Part shown: piece by piece, positions 6,103 to 7,831 of the stretch | Position numbering within the stretch: position 1 is the stretch's first letter | Layout of the letters: each line of letters opens with the position of its first letter | Source: an uncultured Bacilli bacterium | Lineage (GTDB): Bacteria; Bacillota_I; Bacilli_A; RF39; UBA660 | DNA length: 7,831 nt | Assembly (NCBI GenBank): GCA_947591565.1 | Contig: CANQDH010000043.1 | Coordinates: 1 to 7,831, forward strand | Direction: 5' to 3' | Made by a program: the position numbers and the translations under genes | Notes under the pieces: generated by a model | The model's database searches: none | Told to the model about the DNA's origin: nothing | What the model saw: only the letters and a program-made list of their open reading frames with translations

Positions 6103-7360
6103 CTACTAACTCTTTAAGCATTTTTGAAATTTGTTCTTGCTCTTCTTTGGATGCGATTTCGGATGATATATCTTGATTAACCCAAGTAGGAATTTTCTCT
6201 TTATGTTTTTTTCTTGCTTTAAATTCTTTTTGAGCATAATCCATAGCTTTACGTGCTGTATTAATATTTTCTCTTTTCCACTGGCCGGCAATCGTTTCAA
6301 TGTAAGATTTGGTTAATTTATTATTATTTGTTTTTAAAACGAAATAGATAAGGACATTGACAACAGCAGGTAAAAATTTCATTTCATCAATTAAATATTC
6401 TATAATTTTTAAGTCAGATTTAGTTGGTGCAACACCATTATATTCATCTGCTAAAAAATCATATGGTGAAGTATTTTCACAAGTATACAACATTTTTTCT
6501 TTATTAGAAGTTCCAAGGTTTTCTGTTTTTAAAGACTCTGGTTGTTTGCGATAACTAGCCTTAGGATCATTTCCATTATGATTAAATTCATAATAATTAC
6601 GACTATTCATTTTAAATAAATCTTTATCTAATTTATGATCGATACCTATAGAATTAATAAGTATTTCTTGTAAATCATCTTCATTAAAATTATATACAAA
6701 AGAAAGGTTATTAATTGTATCTAGTTGTTCTTTTGTTATAGATTTTTTATTTAAAATCTCATCTGGTATCATATCTAAGAGGCTATTTAAATTGATGTTG
6801 CTTTCGGCATTAACATTATTTTTGATTATTTTTTGGATATCGGTATTGTTAACTACTAAATCAGATTCAGTATTTATTCGAAAAATGTCATTAAAAGAAC
6901 ATGTAATATCTTTATAATTAGTTAAGTCAATACTAGGCCTTTTAAAATACGAAATAAGTTTATTATACTCATCCTCACCTAAATTATTAAAAAGTAAAGT
7001 ATTTAAAAGAGGACTACTTATAAATTCATATGGTGATAAAGGAGAATATAAAACATACATAAATTTTTTTATCGATTTGGCATCATTATTTTGGTAAGCT
7101 TTTAAAAGTCCAATCGCTTCTAATCTTTCTAAAGATTCTATAACAAGGTCTAAATTTAAGCCAGTATTTACCATTAAATGATAATGATTTTGTGAAGTCA
7201 TACTTCCTATTTCAGACCAAAAAGTGAAATAGAGGTTGGTTGCTAAACTACCAATAATAGGTTGATATAATAATGTAAGTATTTTACGATCAAAATCCGT
7301 TAAATAGCTTTGACAACATAGAGTATACGTATCAGCTGGTAAAACTTTAACCTTTATCAT
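6095..7360 (-). CDS. dnaB: Replication initiation / helicase loading protein DnaB (DnaD/DnaB family)
   Basis: In Bacilli, DnaB acts with DnaD and DnaI to bring the replicative helicase to origin DNA and associates with the membrane; it is not the helicase itself. The N-terminal winged-helix-like part (about 1-115) includes FDRKILTLLYQPIIGSLATN and LERLEAIGLLKAY. A poorly conserved Asn-rich middle follows. The C-terminal DDBH2 region contains YIETIAGQW (353-361), which fits the family YxxxIxxxW motif used in DNA binding. A Lys-rich stretch (379-389) and an acidic end follow. At 421 residues it is a little shorter than B. subtilis DnaB. The next gene being dnaI strongly supports the call. The ATG is preceded by GGTGGTG, a moderate ribosome site. 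A promoter with extended -10 lies about 100 bp upstream. No transmembrane segment is evident. Confidence 0.9.
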   Translation of the reverse strand: MIKVKVLPADTYTLCCQSYLTDFDRKILTLLYQPIIGSLATNLYFTFWSEIGSMTSQNHYHLMVNTGLNLDLVIESLERLEAIGLLKAYQNNDAKSIKKFMYVLYSPLSPYEFISSPLLNTLLFNNLGEDEYNKLISYFKRPSIDLTNYKDITCSFNDIFRINTESDLVVNNTDIQKIIKNNVNAESNINLNSLLDMIPDEILNKKSITKEQLDTINNLSFVYNFNEDDLQEILINSIGIDHKLDKDLFKMNSRNYYEFNHNGNDPKASYRKQPESLKTENLGTSNKEKMLYTCENTSPYDFLADEYNGVAPTKSDLKIIEYLIDEMKFLPAVVNVLIYFVLKTNNNKLTKSYIETIAGQWKRENINTARKAMDYAQKEFKARKKHKEKIPTWVNQDISSEIASKEEQEQISKMLKELVGE

Positions 7361-7401
7361 TTAACACACCACCAGACAATAATATTTTAACATAAATATG
7401 T

Positions 7402-7421
7402 AAAATACTACAAAGTATTTT
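7402..7421 (-). promoter_or_regulatory. Hairpin in the dnaB leader
   Basis: A perfect 8-bp inverted repeat, AAAATACT / AGTATTTT, with a TTGT loop lies in the predicted untranslated leader of dnaB. No T run follows it, so it does not look like a terminator. In such AT-rich DNA an 8-bp A/T-dominated repeat can occur by chance. Its function is unknown. Confidence 0.4.
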
Positions 7422-7462
7422 GAAGAATATTTCATATCTTTCTTCTTTGATTTTCTAACTTA

Positions 7463-7471
7463 AGTATACCA
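7463..7471 (-). promoter_or_regulatory. Extended -10 promoter of dnaB-dnaI-RNB operon
   Basis: TGGTATACT is an extended -10 element with five of six matches to TATAAT. The -35 region at 17 bp (TTTTAA) is poor, but the upstream DNA is nearly pure A/T and could act as an UP element. The implied start near 7456 gives a leader of about 95 nt. No other good candidate lies between the upstream terminator and dnaB. Confidence 0.55.
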
Positions 7472-7544
7472 TTTTTTTCTTATATTTAAAACAATATTAT
7501 TAAAAAAATTTTTTATAAAATAAAATTAGCCTTTATTTTAAATG

Positions 7545-7571
7545 AAAAAAATGATAAAAGTATCATTTTTT
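7545..7571 (-). terminator. Intrinsic terminator after the Rpn-like gene
   Basis: A perfect 11-bp stem (7546-7556 with 7561-7571) has a 4-nt loop and a T run on the transcribed strand. It overlaps the last bases of the stop codon region. Between it and the dnaB promoter (7472-7544) is almost pure A/T with another 8-bp AT inverted repeat, and nothing else is recognisable. Confidence 0.85.
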
Positions 7572-7831
7572 ACTTTGACATTTGTAAACTTCTAATATCC
7601 TTAATAGATAATCCCGTTGTTTTAGATATTAGTTCAATATCAATATTTTCTTTTAAAAGATTAGATGCGACAAGTGATATTCCTTTAGCAAGACCAAGTT
7701 TCTTACCTTCAGTAATTCCAAGTTTCTTACCTTCGGTAAGGCCAAGTTTCTTACCCTTACTAATTCCAAATCTTTCTCCCTCATTTCGAGCCGTTGTTAT
7801 TCTAGCCCTTGTTACTTTTTCTCTTTCTTCA
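7570..7831 (-). CDS. C-terminal tail of an Rpn / PD-(D/E)XK nuclease-family (transposase-like) protein, partial
   Basis: The gene enters from the right edge; 86 codons are visible to the stop TAA at 7570-7572. The tail reads EEREKVTRAR, then four 8-residue units of the type GKKLGLTE, then ISLVASNLLKENIDIELISKTTGLSIKDIRSL. Glu/Lys/Gly-rich repeats followed by an 'LLK...I..ISK.TGLS..EI..L' ending are characteristic of Rpn-type recombination-promoting nucleases and related PD-(D/E)XK 'transposase' proteins. The nuclease domain itself would lie outside the window and is not seen, so the call rests on the tail alone. These proteins are common, multicopy accessory genes in gut Bacillota. The stop codon is followed at once by a strong terminator, so it is not co-transcribed with dnaB. 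Confidence 0.7.
   Translation of the reverse strand, partial: EEREKVTRARITTARNEGERFGISKGKKLGLTEGKKLGITEGKKLGLAKGISLVASNLLKENIDIELISKTTGLSIKDIRSLQMSK
7684..7779 (-). repeat. 24-bp tandem repeat, four units, in the Rpn-like gene
   Basis: Units lie at 7684-7707, 7708-7731, 7732-7755 and 7756-7779. The first three share an identical 14-base core, GGTAAGAAACTTGG on the coding strand; the fourth, the first translated, is diverged. Each encodes eight residues of the pattern GKKLGxxx, so changes in copy number keep the frame. Confidence 0.92.

Noticed and set aside
6106..6300. Open frame of 64 codons on the minus strand, overlapping dnaB in another frame
   Set aside because: It lies inside the well-supported C-terminal region of dnaB with its YxxxIxxxW motif, and its Lys-rich sequence is a frame shadow.
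6357..6554. Open frame of 65 codons on the plus strand
   Set aside because: It is antisense to dnaB with no supporting signals.
7472..7544. AT-rich stretch considered as a replication origin because of nearby dnaB and dnaI
   Set aside because: No DnaA boxes of the TTATCCACA type are seen, and dnaB-dnaI is not normally located at oriC.
7684..7779. Regular repeats considered as a CRISPR array
   Set aside because: The units are directly adjacent 24-bp coding repeats without spacers, in frame with an Rpn-like protein tail.

Overview
The window is strongly AT-rich and every gene lies on the minus strand. It reads as a chromosomal housekeeping segment from a low-GC Gram-positive bacterium of the Bacilli / Mollicutes-like (Mycoplasmatota, RF39-type) side of the tree. 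The grounds are the DnaB-DnaI helicase-loading pair, a T-box upstream of thrS, strong AGGAGG-type ribosome binding sites and the AT bias. Trp is encoded by TGG where I checked, and nothing calls for reading TGA as Trp. Placement below that level is a guess.

Layout in the direction of transcription (right to left). At 7570-7831 is the C-terminal tail of an Rpn / PD-(D/E)XK-type nuclease carrying a 24-bp tandem repeat, closed by a strong terminator. Then comes a replication-initiation operon: dnaB (6095-7360), dnaI (5188-6102, overlapping dnaB) and an unusual RNB-domain protein (3274-5178, starting 9 bp after dnaI). Four bases after its stop codon begins a near-consensus promoter for rpsF-ssb-rpsR (3173-2166). 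Directly behind the rpsR stop is a threonine T-box leader (about 1968-2165) controlling a ThrRS that lacks the TGS domain (206-1954). thrS ends in a clear intrinsic terminator. It is followed by a near-consensus promoter and the first 93 bp of a type IV prepilin-like gene cut by the window edge.

Functionally, DnaB and DnaI load the replicative helicase, SSB coats single-stranded DNA, and S6/S18 bind as a pair in the small-subunit platform. ThrRS supplies Thr-tRNA under feedback from uncharged tRNAThr. From memory, thrS also lies just downstream of dnaB-dnaI in Bacillus subtilis, so the order here looks like a rearranged version of an old neighbourhood.

The two observations most worth attention are at the left end and in the middle. 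(1) The prepilin reading frame contains a run of ten G inside the cleaved leader peptide. With ten G the pilin is out of frame; with nine or twelve it would be restored. This is the layout of a phase-variable contingency locus, and any in-frame change in tract length would leave the mature pilin unchanged. (2) The RNB-family protein has no recognisable cold-shock or S1 domains and has a long helical N-terminal region instead. It has lost one of the four canonical active-site aspartates and sits in the helicase-loader operon.
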